Assembly (NCBI GenBank): GCA_024225635.1
Contig: JAAEMK010000205.1
Span: forward strand, 62,001 to 126,000
Length of the DNA stretch: 64,000 bases
Reading direction: 5' to 3'
Source: Desulfobacteraceae bacterium
GTDB lineage: Bacteria; Desulfobacterota; Desulfobacteria; Desulfobacterales; Desulfobacteraceae
The first letter of the stretch is position 1; each line of letters begins with the position of its first letter. The notes under the pieces were generated by a model. The model saw nothing but the letters and a program-made list of their open reading frames with translations. It was not told the origin of the DNA and made no database searches. This document shows positions 1-8,891 of the stretch, piece after piece. Both the position numbers and the translations under genes were made by a program.

Positions 1-673
1 TCCACTACGGCCCGGCTGGTGGTGACCGGAACAAGGGGGGCATTCTCCCCTAAAACATCGATTTTTTCACGGAAAAACCGCGCCCAGGCGAGGATTCGCT
101 TTTCAGTCATCACCCTGCCCGGATCCTGGTCCTGATCCGGGACACAGGAGCCATCGCCCTGTTTCGCCAACGGCGCCCCATCCTTCAGAACCGAGAAAAG
201 CGCCGCTTCGTCCCTGGCAATGGAACAGAGCCTTGCGTTGACCTCCTCGGTATCGGCATCAGACTCCTGGGCGGTCCTCAAAAAAACAAGGGAGCTGAGA
301 AACGCCGCTTGCGAATCGACCGGTTCCACGGGCGCCTGGTCACCGGAACCAATTTCCCCGGATTCCTGTTCGATCCGGGATTTCAATGTTGCTATCCCGG
401 TGTCACTGGTAAAGTAGGGGGTCTCCCGGACCCGGGATTTCAACTGGCCGGGCCGGCCATGGTTCACCCCTGCCCACTGCTTGTAATCCTCGACCTTTGC
501 GAGGGCCGGCATCAGCTCGTCCGGTGCCGGCAGAACAACGTCAATGCCGGGATTGCCGGCCCCGACCTCATTTGAAGCGCTGACGCTAAAGTGGCAGAAG
601 CCTTTAAAACAGGCGGAAAGCGCCCTGGCATCCTGTTGTCGTACATGGGTAAACGGAAAAAACAGAGGTTTCA
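1..673 (-). CDS. Unrecognised protein, 3' end beyond the window
   Basis: I do not recognise this protein. An open frame reads leftward from an ATG at 673-671 to the window edge, giving 224 codons without a stop. It begins MKPLFFPFTHVRQQDARAL and has no signal peptide or membrane segment; the middle is rich in Glu, Asp and Ser. The start lies only 6 bases after the stop of the CysK-CysRS-like gene, and an AAAAGGTG ribosome site overlaps that stop codon, so it is probably translated as the last visible gene of the tmk operon. Short open frames on the plus strand here are shadows. The function cannot be stated. Confidence 0.75.
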
Positions 674-679
674 TTTATC

Positions 680-2959
680 TCACACCTTTTTATCATTAAT
701 CTCAACGCCCATGGCCACAAGTTCCTCCCTGAGCCGGTCGGAAAGCTCCCACTCCCTGTTCAGCCGAGCGGTTTCCCGCTGTTCCAGGAGTTTTGCGACC
801 TTGACCGAAGGAACCTTGCCGGGATGAAAATCGAATATTTTAAGCACGCTGTCCAACTCCTTGAAAAGATCGATAACCGCCCGGGCGCCGGAAGGATCGA
901 TTCCCTTGCTGTCCATGAGCCGGTTCAGTTCCTTCACGCCCTTGAACAGGGCCGCCATCACCCCCGGAATTTTCAGGTCATCATCCATGGAGGATACAAA
1001 GCCCTGCTTCATGTCATAGAGCAGCTGGTCAAGCTCCTCATACCGCTCTCCCGCCTGCACGCAGGCTAAGGCCCCAAGGCAGCGGTCCAGCTTGGACAGG
1101 GAGCGCCTTGCGTCATCAAGGGACTGGCCCGAGAGGGTAAGGGGTTTGCGGTAGTGGCCGGAGAGCAGCCAAAACCTAATCACCCTTGGCTCCCATCCCT
1201 GGTGTTCCAGGAGACCAAGATCGATATCCGAAAGCGTGTCCACACCCAGGCTGCCGTCGTAGTTAACCGTATCGCAGTGCATCCACACCCTGGCAAGGGG
1301 CTCCCCCGCCAGTGCCCGACACATGGCGTTCTCGTTCTCATGGTGGGGAAACAGCAGCTCCCGTGAACCGGTGTGGATGTCAAACCCCTCTCCGTGGGAG
1401 TTCATGGCCAGGGCCGCACACTGAAGATGGAGTGAAGGGCGGACGTTCCCCCACTTGGTTTTCACGCACACTCCCCGTTTGAGCTCGGAAAGCCCCACCC
1501 GCTTCAGCAGGGTGAAATCCTTGGGGTTCTCCTTTTCATAGTCGTCCAGGTCCACGGTGGCGCCGACCCGGATCTTGTCAAGGTCCACCCCGGAAAGGGA
1601 GCCGTACCCGGGAAGGCTCGAAATATCAAAGTAGAGGGACCTGAGCTTTTCATAGGCAAAACCGTTCTCACTGAGCCTTTCGGCCAGGGCCACCATCTCG
1701 TCCACATGGTCCGAGACAAGGGGATAGGACTGGGCGGGCCGCACCCCAAGGGCCTCGAGATCCCGCTTGAACGCTTGGACAAAGGGCTGTGTAAACTCGG
1801 AGACTGAAACGCCCGCCTTCTCGGACCCCTGGATGGTCTTGTCATCGAGATCGGTGATGTTGACCACATGGTTGACCGAAAACCGCCGGTACTCGAGGTA
1901 CCGCACGAGCAGGTCCGTGGCGACAAACCGCCTGAACCTTGTGGGATCCATCCGCTTGTGAACCGTGGGACCGCAGGTGTAGACGGACACTTTGCCCTGG
2001 GTTTTGGGTTCAAACCGCGCCTGGTTCCGGGTCAGGGTATTGTAGAGGTCTAAGCTGATGTTATCCTTGACCGTGAACAGGGAGGTGGAAAGATACCGCT
2101 CGCCACTGTCGGGAAAGATGACCACCACTGTGCCGGTCTTGATCTTCCTTGCCTCCTCGATGGCCACGGCCATGGCGGCGCCGCTGCTCATCCCCACAAA
2201 GAGCCCCTCGCTCCGGGCAAGGTTCCGGGCCGCCTCAAAGGCGGTTTCATCATCGATGTTCACCTTTTCATCCAGCCGTTTCTTATCAAATAGATCGGGG
2301 ATATAGGACTCCTTCATGTTCTTGAGTCCCTGGATACCGTGGCCCAGGTAGGGTTCGGCACCGATGATCCGGATATCGGGGTTGAGTTCCTTGAGTTTTC
2401 GGGACAATCCCATGAGGGTGCCGCTGGTGCCAAGGGTGGCCACCACGCTGGTCACCCTTCCCCCGGTCTGGTCCCATATCTCGGGGGCCGTGGTCCTGTA
2501 GTGTGCCAGCCAGTTGGCATCGTTGTTGTACTGGTCCGTCATGAAGTAGCGGTCGGGATTTTCCCGGGCCAGGCGGTACACCTCTTCGATGGCGCCGTCC
2601 GATCCCAGGTGCCCGGGGGTAAGCCGGATCTCGGCGCCCCTGGCCCTGAGGATACTCTTCCTCTCTTCGCTTGCGGATTCGGACATGGCCAGGAGCAGGT
2701 CGTACCCCTTTACGGAACAAATCATGGCAAGGCCTATTCCCGTGTTGCCGCTGGTGGCTTCGATCACGGTCTTGCCGGGCGCAAGCTCCCCGCTTTTTTC
2801 CCCCTGCTCGATCATGGAAAGGGCCGCCCTGTCCTTGATGGAGCCCCCGGGGTTCAGATATTCAAGCTTGGCAAAGATCCTGACCCCCGGAACCGGATTC
2901 ATCCGTTTTATCTCCACCAGGGGCGTGTTTCCAATGGAATCAAGAATTGAATGGCTCAT
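680..2959 (-). CDS. Cysteine synthase fused to a degenerate cysteinyl-tRNA synthetase-like domain
   Basis: This 759-residue protein has two domains. Residues 1 to about 300 are an O-acetylserine sulfhydrylase (CysK/CysM): PLP lysine K42 in GGSIKDRA, the loop EATSGNTGIG, the phosphate loop GTSGTLMG and a C-terminal PDSGERYLS are all present, so this half looks active. Residues about 303 to 759 align along their whole length with class I CysRS, keeping C329 of CGPTV, the cysteine in LHLQCAA and PHHENE, which correspond to the zinc ligands. However, HIGH aligns with D338-P-T-R, KMSKS aligns with a GSLGVDTLS stretch, and the cysteine-sensing Trp of GWHIEC is Leu. The synthetase half is therefore unlikely to charge tRNA in the usual way, and a genuine CysRS is expected elsewhere in the genome. 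The start overlaps the tmk stop as ATGA. Confidence 0.9.
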   Translation of the reverse strand: MSHSILDSIGNTPLVEIKRMNPVPGVRIFAKLEYLNPGGSIKDRAALSMIEQGEKSGELAPGKTVIEATSGNTGIGLAMICSVKGYDLLLAMSESASEERKSILRARGAEIRLTPGHLGSDGAIEEVYRLARENPDRYFMTDQYNNDANWLAHYRTTAPEIWDQTGGRVTSVVATLGTSGTLMGLSRKLKELNPDIRIIGAEPYLGHGIQGLKNMKESYIPDLFDKKRLDEKVNIDDETAFEAARNLARSEGLFVGMSSGAAMAVAIEEARKIKTGTVVVIFPDSGERYLSTSLFTVKDNISLDLYNTLTRNQARFEPKTQGKVSVYTCGPTVHKRMDPTRFRRFVATDLLVRYLEYRRFSVNHVVNITDLDDKTIQGSEKAGVSVSEFTQPFVQAFKRDLEALGVRPAQSYPLVSDHVDEMVALAERLSENGFAYEKLRSLYFDISSLPGYGSLSGVDLDKIRVGATVDLDDYEKENPKDFTLLKRVGLSELKRGVCVKTKWGNVRPSLHLQCAALAMNSHGEGFDIHTGSRELLFPHHENENAMCRALAGEPLARVWMHCDTVNYDGSLGVDTLSDIDLGLLEHQGWEPRVIRFWLLSGHYRKPLTLSGQSLDDARRSLSKLDRCLGALACVQAGERYEELDQLLYDMKQGFVSSMDDDLKIPGVMAALFKGVKELNRLMDSKGIDPSGARAVIDLFKELDSVLKIFDFHPGKVPSVKVAKLLEQRETARLNREWELSDRLREELVAMGVEINDKKV

Positions 2960-3621
2960 GATGCGCTGGTTCCTTTGCCCCGGAGGTCGATCCCGAGACG
3001 GTTGTTAATTCCGGACACAATCTCCCCAAAGACCTGCTCCGGGGTTCCTGAGGCATCAACCACCAGAAAGCGCTCCTTTTCCGCCCCGGCAAGGGCAAGA
3101 TAACCTTGCCTCACCTGCTGGTGGAACCCAAGGGCCTCCTGCTCGAACCGGGCCTCATCAACGGATCGTTCGCCATCTTCCAATGCGCTGAAGGCCCGCT
3201 CCAGCCCGATTGCCGGGTCCAGGTCAAAGAGAATGGTAAGGTCCGGCCGAAGGTCCTTGACAACCACGGAGTGGATGGTGTCGATCAATTCCCTGGCAAT
3301 TCCCCGGGCTGCGCCCTGGTAAACGGTGGTGGCATCGGTAAACCGGTCGCAAAGCACGGTTTTACCCGCATTCAGCGACGGCACCACAACTTCAAACAGG
3401 TGCTGGGCCCGATCCGCTCCATAGAGAAAAAGCTCGCACAGGTCCGACATCCCCCTGTTGTCCGGGTCAAGGAGGATGGCCCTGATTTTTTTTCCGATAA
3501 GGGTATCTCCAGGCTCCCTGGTGACAACCGTGTCATACCCGTTTTCATCAAAACAGGCTGACACTCTCTCAATCTGTGTTGTCTTGCCGGAACCTTCGAT
3601 CCCTTCAAAGGTTATAAACAT
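2956..3621 (-). CDS. tmk: Thymidylate kinase
   Basis: Phosphorylates dTMP to dTDP in the cytoplasm, using ATP. At 221 residues it has the normal length for the family. It shows the P-loop GIEGSGKTT at residues 7-15, TREPGD, and a DRF motif followed by TTVYQG; the DRF replaces the commoner DRY. A GGGAG ribosome site precedes the ATG at 3621. It is the first gene of a minus-strand operon: its stop overlaps the start of the CysK-CysRS-like gene by four bases. The upstream region is shared with the divergent lptD. Confidence 0.96.
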   Translation of the reverse strand: MFITFEGIEGSGKTTQIERVSACFDENGYDTVVTREPGDTLIGKKIRAILLDPDNRGMSDLCELFLYGADRAQHLFEVVVPSLNAGKTVLCDRFTDATTVYQGAARGIARELIDTIHSVVVKDLRPDLTILFDLDPAIGLERAFSALEDGERSVDEARFEQEALGFHQQVRQGYLALAGAEKERFLVVDASGTPEQVFGEIVSGINNRLGIDLRGKGTSAS

Positions 3622-3640
3622 AAGTTGCTCCCAACATTGC

Positions 3641-3670
3641 TTGACTTTTAAGCATTAAAATGGCTTTATA
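3641..3670 (+). promoter_or_regulatory. Putative sigma-70 promoter of lptD
   Basis: TTGACT (3641-3646) and TTTATA (3665-3670) are 18 bases apart, 70 bases upstream of lptD. Read on the other strand, TTTATA is TATAAA and could serve as the -10 element of tmk, so the divergent promoters may overlap. Confidence 0.5.
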
Positions 3671-3739
3671 CAGTAAATTTTTGGTAAAATGAAACATTAA
3701 AATCCGAAACACCCGTTTCCCCAGACTGGACAACCAACC

Positions 3740-6070
3740 ATGGAGTCATCGTTACCCGTAAAAACCAAATCCCTCAACCTCTCACCACCCGTGGCTATCC
3801 TGATTGCAACCGTTTTTATCTTCCTTTGGCCCCTGTCGGCGCAAGCCCTGCTGGAGCGGCCCGCCAAGGAGACATCCTGGCACATTTCCGCCCTCAAGGG
3901 AACCCATGACCGGGAGAGGGACCTCTATATTGCCGAAGGCGAGGTGGTGATCAAAGGCGGCAACACCCGGCTTGAAGCCGACTACGTGGAATTCGGCAAC
4001 ACCACCAAGGATGCCCTGGCCAGGGGACATGTGCTCCTGATTTCAGGAGAGGACACGGTGACCTGCGATTCCATGCGCCTCAACCTTGCCACTGAAACCG
4101 GCACCATCTACGACGGCACCGTGTTTATCCGGGAGAACAACTTCTATATCCGGGGTGACAAAATCACAAAGACCGGCAAGGACACCTACGAGGCCGGGAA
4201 AGCTTCCCTCACCTCCTGCTCAGGGGATTCCCCGGACTGGAAAATTTCAGCCAGGGATGTGAAGGTCACCATGGAAGGATACGGGTTTGCAAAACACGCG
4301 ACCGTCTGGGCAAAAGAGATGCCCGCCCTGTACTCGCCCTTTCTGGCGTTTCCGGCAAAGACAAAGAGGCAGACGGGCCTGCTTGCCCCCCAATACTCCT
4401 TTTCGGACCGGAAGGGGTTCCGGTTCAACCTGCCCCTGTTCCTTGCCCTTTCCAGAAACACGGACGCGACCCTCTACGCCGACTATATGGACAAGCGGGG
4501 CACAAAGCTGGGCGTCGAGTACCGCTATCTTCTTGCCAACGGGTCCAGGGGCACTGCGTTCCTGGATTTCATGGATGACCGGCAAATCGATGACGGAACC
4601 GAAGACACCGGGGATTACCGCTACGACAGCACCCCGGCCAGGACCAACACGGACCGGTACTGGTTCAGGATGAAGCATGACCAGAACCTTCCGGGCCGCT
4701 GGAAGGCGAAACTGGACCTGGACATTGTGAGCGATGCAGACTATCTCCATGAATTCAAGAGCGGGTACACGGGATTCACCCGGACCCGGGACTACTTTGA
4801 CGACACCTTCGGCAGAAGCGTGGACGACTACGACGACACGGTCCGGGCCAACCGGTTCAACCTGAACAGGACCTGGTCCGCCTACAGCCTGAACATGGAT
4901 GTTGACTGGTACGACAATGTCATTGCAAGACGGGATCACAGTGACGACACGACCCTCCAGACCCTTCCGGCCATGGAGTTCGACTCGGTCCGGCAGCAGA
5001 TCGGCAAAACACCCCTGTACGTGGATTTCGATTCCGAGTACAGGAGCTTTTACCGGAAGGACACCACAACCGCCAAGACAAACGGCCAGCGAACGGACAT
5101 CCGCCCCACCCTCTATCTTCCCGTGCGGGCCGGACAATACTTCAGCCTGGAGCCTTCCATCGGCCTTCGCCAGACATTCTGGTATTCCGATGAGTACGAC
5201 CACGCCTCGGGCAACGACGAGGGTTTCAACCACCGGGAACTTTTTGACCTCAACCTGAAACTTTCAACCGAGGTCTCCCGGGTGTTCAATCCGGGCACCG
5301 GGTTTGCCGAAAAGATCAAGCACGAGATCATACCGGCCCTTGAGTATCATTACATCCCGGATGTGGACCAGGACGACCTGCCCTTTTTCGATGACATGGA
5401 CAGGATTGCGCGAAGGAACGACCTGACCTGGTCGGTGACCAACCGGTTCATCTCAAAAAAGAAACAGCCCCGCCCGGCACAGCCGGATAAAGAGAAGCAA
5501 GGGGCCCGGAAACAGCCTGAAGCCCCCCTTGAAAAGGAAGAATACGTTTACCACGAATTCGCCTGGATAAAACTCTTCCAGACCTGCTATTTGGAGGACC
5601 AGACCCATTACGACGAGGATGTAAGGGTCGACTCCTCCCAGTCCTTTTCCGACATCTCCCTGGAGAGCGAGTTTTCACCCTGTCCCTGGCTTTCCCTGGA
5701 CATGGACGCGGACTGGTCCCCCCATGAGAACCACTTCATGGAGCATAACACAGGCCTCACCCTGAAGGACTACCGGGGGGATTCCATCCAGGGCTGGTAC
5801 CGGTACAAACGAAAACGGACCGAACCGGTAAAGCAGGATCCCTCGGAAACGTTTTACACAAGATTAGACGCAAGCCTGACCTCGAGACTCAGCGCCTTTT
5901 ACGCCTATGAAGAGGATCTGTACAAGCACGAGAGGATCGAAGCCTTTACCGGCATCGAATACCGCAAAGATTGCTGGTCCCTGCTTGTGGCCTATAAAGA
6001 CAAACCGGACGACAGATCCTTTGGTTTCATAATAACCCTGTACGGTATCGGAGAATTTGGACGAAAATGA
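3740..6070 (+). CDS. lptD: LPS-assembly protein LptD
   Basis: Outer-membrane beta-barrel that inserts lipopolysaccharide into the outer leaflet together with LptE. At 776 residues it is of normal length. Residues about 18-38 are a hydrophobic signal peptide ending in AQA. An OstA/LptA-like jelly-roll follows (about 45-170, with the repeated GxVxxxxGxxxxxAD pattern seen in EGEVVIKGGNTRLEADYVE), then a long region of alternating aromatic and polar strands typical of the barrel. About residues 575-600 are a charged, Pro/Lys-rich loop that looks like an extracellular insertion. No clear ribosome site precedes the ATG at 3740. The stop overlaps the start of the NusG-like gene as ATGA, so the two are translationally coupled. 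Confidence 0.93.
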   Translation: MESSLPVKTKSLNLSPPVAILIATVFIFLWPLSAQALLERPAKETSWHISALKGTHDRERDLYIAEGEVVIKGGNTRLEADYVEFGNTTKDALARGHVLLISGEDTVTCDSMRLNLATETGTIYDGTVFIRENNFYIRGDKITKTGKDTYEAGKASLTSCSGDSPDWKISARDVKVTMEGYGFAKHATVWAKEMPALYSPFLAFPAKTKRQTGLLAPQYSFSDRKGFRFNLPLFLALSRNTDATLYADYMDKRGTKLGVEYRYLLANGSRGTAFLDFMDDRQIDDGTEDTGDYRYDSTPARTNTDRYWFRMKHDQNLPGRWKAKLDLDIVSDADYLHEFKSGYTGFTRTRDYFDDTFGRSVDDYDDTVRANRFNLNRTWSAYSLNMDVDWYDNVIARRDHSDDTTLQTLPAMEFDSVRQQIGKTPLYVDFDSEYRSFYRKDTTTAKTNGQRTDIRPTLYLPVRAGQYFSLEPSIGLRQTFWYSDEYDHASGNDEGFNHRELFDLNLKLSTEVSRVFNPGTGFAEKIKHEIIPALEYHYIPDVDQDDLPFFDDMDRIARRNDLTWSVTNRFISKKKQPRPAQPDKEKQGARKQPEAPLEKEEYVYHEFAWIKLFQTCYLEDQTHYDEDVRVDSSQSFSDISLESEFSPCPWLSLDMDADWSPHENHFMEHNTGLTLKDYRGDSIQGWYRYKRKRTEPVKQDPSETFYTRLDASLTSRLSAFYAYEEDLYKHERIEAFTGIEYRKDCWSLLVAYKDKPDDRSFGFIITLYGIGEFGRK

Positions 6071-6591
6071 TTCAAGCCAAGCAATGGTATACCCTTCTCA
6101 CAAGAAGCCGTTTTGAAAACGTTGTATTCAGTGACATCCAAAAAAAATCCATTGAGGCCTTTCTTCCCAAGATCAAGGTAAAGAGCCGGCGCAAGGACAG
6201 AAAACTGATGATCGATGTGCCCCTGTTTCCGGGCTACCTCTTTGTCAACATAAGTCTTGATCCCCTGGAACACCTGAAGGTACTCAAAACCATGGGTGCT
6301 GTCCGCCTGCTGGGTTTTTCCGGCGGTCCGGTTCCCGTTCCCGACAGCCACATCGAATCCCTCAGGATCATCACAAGCACCGGCAACGACATCATCTGCG
6401 GCACCACGAACACCCTCAAAAAAGGCGAGATGGTTATGGTGGTAAACGGACCCTTTGCCGGGGTCAAAGGCGAATTCATGCGCCACAAGGGCAAGGAGCG
6501 TGTGATCATAAAGATCGAGACCCTGGGCCAGTTCGCAGGGGTTGAAATCGCCAGGGAAGACGTGGAGCAATTGCCGGATATCCTCTCCTAA
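6067..6591 (+). CDS. NusG-family transcription antitermination paralogue
   Basis: A 174-residue protein with an N-terminal NGN domain (WYTLLTRSRFE near the start, then PLFPGYLFVNI) and a C-terminal KOW motif (about residues 118-145, MVVNGPFAGVKGEF). This is the NusG/RfaH/LoaP architecture. Housekeeping nusG normally sits beside secE and rplK; here the gene overlaps lptD by four bases, so I read it as a specialised paralogue that could promote elongation through long envelope or polysaccharide operons. The target is not visible. No DNA-binding partner or ops-like element was recognised nearby. Confidence 0.88.
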   Translation: MIQAKQWYTLLTRSRFENVVFSDIQKKSIEAFLPKIKVKSRRKDRKLMIDVPLFPGYLFVNISLDPLEHLKVLKTMGAVRLLGFSGGPVPVPDSHIESLRIITSTGNDIICGTTNTLKKGEMVMVVNGPFAGVKGEFMRHKGKERVIIKIETLGQFAGVEIAREDVEQLPDILS

Positions 6592-6595
6592 CCCC

Positions 6596-6624
6596 TTGAC
6601 ATAGTATAAAAATTTGTTTAGATA
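6596..6624 (+). promoter_or_regulatory. Strong sigma-70 type promoter upstream of the HU gene
   Basis: TTGACA (6596-6601), a 17-base spacer and TAGATA (6619-6624). It lies directly after the NusG-like gene and leaves a leader of about 95 bases before the HU start codon at 6726. Confidence 0.7.
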
Positions 6625-6725
6625 GTGACTTGCGCCCACCCAATGGGCCAATTTTTTTTACGGAAAAATGGTCTCGCACAATGGTTTGCTGATGAACCTG
6701 TTCCAGACAACACAAAAGAGGATTT

Positions 6726-7001
6726 ATGAATAAACTTGAACTTATCTCCGTCCTGAAACAGAGGGCAGATCTGACAAAAAACGAAGCTGCCGAAGTCGTT
6801 CAGATATTTTTTGATTCATTGACCGAAGCCCTTTCAAACGATGAGCGGGTCGAAATACGCGGTCTTTGCAGTTTCTTTATCAAAGATTACAAAAGCTATA
6901 CAGGCCGGAATCCAAAGACCGGCGACAAGGTAACCATTCCGGCAAAGAAACTGCCGTTTTTCAAATGCGGCAAAGAACTGAAAGAACGGGTCGATTATTA
7001 G
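6726..7001 (+). CDS. HU/IHF-family DNA-binding protein
   Basis: A 91-residue nucleoid protein of the HU/IHF family. It has the N-terminal helices beginning MNKLELI, the core RVEIRGLCSF and the beta-arm region with GRNPKTGDKVTIPAKK followed by PFFKCGKELKE, all characteristic of the family. It binds and bends DNA as a dimer. The arm sequence GRNPKTG fits HU or IHF, and the sequence alone does not settle which. An AGAGGATTT ribosome site precedes the ATG. The downstream holB start is only three bases beyond the stop, so both are probably cotranscribed from the promoter at 6596. Confidence 0.93.
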   Translation: MNKLELISVLKQRADLTKNEAAEVVQIFFDSLTEALSNDERVEIRGLCSFFIKDYKSYTGRNPKTGDKVTIPAKKLPFFKCGKELKERVDY

Positions 7002-7004
7002 CCA

Positions 7005-8054
7005 ATGTCTGTTCATGGCACAGCAGAGGAGCGTTTCCAGTTCAAGGAGCCGGACCTGCCAAGGGCTTTGACGGGCATCCTTGAGACCCGGAAAATACCC
7101 AATGCGCTTCTGTTCATCGGCAACCCGGGCATAGGCAAGCGAGACGCCGCACTGCAGTTTGCCCGGGCTGCCAACTGCCTGGGGGAGAGGCCTTCCAGGG
7201 CCCATGCCTGCAACAGGTGCAAATCATGCAAAAAGATGGCCGCGGGAATGCACCCCGATATCATCCGGGTTGAACCGGTAAAGGGATCAATCAGGATCGC
7301 ATTGATCCGGGAGCTTTACGGAGCCATCACGGTAAAACCCCATGAGGCCGAATTCCGCATGGTTCTGATCGAAGACGCGGACGCCATGAATCCGGAGGCC
7401 TCAAACGCGTTGTTGAAGATCCTTGAAGAGCCGCCGGAACGAACCTTTTTCATTCTGACCGCAAAAACGACCGACTCCCTTCTTCAAACCATCCTATCCC
7501 GGTGCCGCCAGGTTCGGTTCAAACCGGCAAGCCTTGGGAGCATCCGGCAGACCCTGGTGGACGCCCACGGCATGGATCCCGTCACGGCACGGGTTGCGGC
7601 ATCATGGTCCGACGGGAGCCTCAACAAAGCCCTCAGGCTTCTCAATCTGTCGGACTACACCGGCGGCACGGACTGGATGAAAAGACGGCAATGGCTCATC
7701 ACGGAGACAGGGGCCCTGATCAAGGGCGGCAAGGGAAGCGACAGGACCACCCTCCTTCTCCTGGCGGAAAAGATCGGCCGGGACCCCGAACTTCTAACTG
7801 ACTCCCTGGCCGTCATCAGGACCTTTTTCAGGGACATTGCCGTATTCGGGTACAGCCCGGACACCATTGTAAACATTGATTTTTCAGCCCTTTTGCAGGA
7901 GATCATCCATAATCAACCGGCCCTGGCCCCAAAAGCCCTGGAATGGATCAAAGAGCTCCACAACGTTGAAAAAAAAATCAAGGCCAATGCAGGCGTCAGG
8001 TTAACCTTGGAAGCATTTTTCTTTAAACTCACGCCTGCCAGGCAAATGGCCTGA
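7005..8054 (+). CDS. holB: DNA polymerase III delta' subunit
   Basis: Clamp-loader subunit of the replicative polymerase. The 349-residue AAA+ protein carries Walker A GNPGIGKR (residues 39-46), a zinc module with C58, C69, C72 and C75, the DnaX-family segment ALLKILEEPPERTFFIL and the SRC motif (LSRCRQVRF) that supplies the arginine finger. It lies three bases after the HU gene. The neighbourhood holB-ricT-metG is a common bacterial arrangement, which supports delta' rather than DnaX. The C-terminal third is poorly conserved, as is usual for this subunit. Confidence 0.93.
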   Translation: MSVHGTAEERFQFKEPDLPRALTGILETRKIPNALLFIGNPGIGKRDAALQFARAANCLGERPSRAHACNRCKSCKKMAAGMHPDIIRVEPVKGSIRIALIRELYGAITVKPHEAEFRMVLIEDADAMNPEASNALLKILEEPPERTFFILTAKTTDSLLQTILSRCRQVRFKPASLGSIRQTLVDAHGMDPVTARVAASWSDGSLNKALRLLNLSDYTGGTDWMKRRQWLITETGALIKGGKGSDRTTLLLLAEKIGRDPELLTDSLAVIRTFFRDIAVFGYSPDTIVNIDFSALLQEIIHNQPALAPKALEWIKELHNVEKKIKANAGVRLTLEAFFFKLTPARQMA

Positions 8055-8083
8055 CACTATAAAAGGTCCAACAGGAGAGCATC

Positions 8084-8881
8084 ATGACAAAAATTGCAGG
8101 TATCCGTTTCAAGCCTGCCGGCAAAATATACGATTTTGACTGCGGCGCCTTTGTCCTTAAAGTAGGGGACAACGTAATTGTGGAAACAGAGCAGGGGCTT
8201 GGGTTCGGTGTGGTCACCGTTCCGCCGGAGCCCCTTGAATCCGAGAAGAAAAAGAAACTGCTCAAAAAGGTGTTCCGCATCGCCACGGAAGCGGACTTCC
8301 AGAAACGGGAAAAGAACAAGGAGCTTGAGCAACAGGCCTTTGACTTCTGCCAGGGCTGCATCTCAAAGCTTGGGCTGAAGATGAACCTCTTTTCCGTTGA
8401 GAGCACCTTTGACGCGGCCAAGCTCACCTTTTTCTATACGGCCGACGGCCGGGTCGACTTCCGGGAACTTGTCAAGATCCTTGTCAAGGAGTACCGCATC
8501 CGCATCGAAATGCGCCAGGTGGGCATCCGGAACCAGTCAAAGCAGTGCGGCGGACTCGGCAGGTGCGGCCGGGAGATCTGCTGCGCATTGTTCATGAAGA
8601 ACTTTGATCCCGTATCCATAAAGATGGCCAAGGAGCAGGGTCTCTCCCTGAACCCTACAAAGATTTCAGGCCTTTGCGGCAGGCTCATGTGCTGCCTCAC
8701 ATTTGAGAACAAAACCTACAAGAAACTGAAAAAAGAGCTTCCAAAACCGGGAAAGGTCCTTGAAACCCCCAAAGGCCGAGGCAAAGTGATTCGCCAGAAC
8801 GTGCTCAAGGGAACGGTGTCACTCCGCCTTGAAGATGGTTCTGAAATCGAAGCCTCCCCAAAAGATTTAAAAAAAGGATAA
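8084..8881 (+). CDS. ricT: PSP1-domain protein, RicT (YaaT) family
   Basis: A 265-residue cytoplasmic protein. The family signature is the cysteine-rich core: QCGGLGRCGREICC followed by GLCGRLMCCLTFE (about residues 150-210). In Bacillus, RicT works with RicA and RicF as an iron-sulfur complex affecting RNase Y-dependent mRNA maturation; in Gram-negative anaerobes the role is less clear. The C-terminal segment (GKVLETPKGRGKVI) resembles an SH3-like RNA-binding fold. An AGGAG ribosome site precedes the ATG. The gene is placed between holB and metG, as in many genomes. Confidence 0.92.
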   Translation: MTKIAGIRFKPAGKIYDFDCGAFVLKVGDNVIVETEQGLGFGVVTVPPEPLESEKKKKLLKKVFRIATEADFQKREKNKELEQQAFDFCQGCISKLGLKMNLFSVESTFDAAKLTFFYTADGRVDFRELVKILVKEYRIRIEMRQVGIRNQSKQCGGLGRCGREICCALFMKNFDPVSIKMAKEQGLSLNPTKISGLCGRLMCCLTFENKTYKKLKKELPKPGKVLETPKGRGKVIRQNVLKGTVSLRLEDGSEIEASPKDLKKG

Positions 8882-8891
8882 CATTCGATAT

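Noticed and set aside
220-827. Three short plus-strand open frames at the left edge
   Set aside because: They oppose a better supported minus-strand gene with a ribosome site and the CysK-CysRS-like gene; composition is that of antisense shadows.
3622-3739. T-box or riboswitch controlling the cysteine genes
   Set aside because: The leader is short and has no T-box or SAM-riboswitch features; the cysteine gene is coupled directly to tmk instead.
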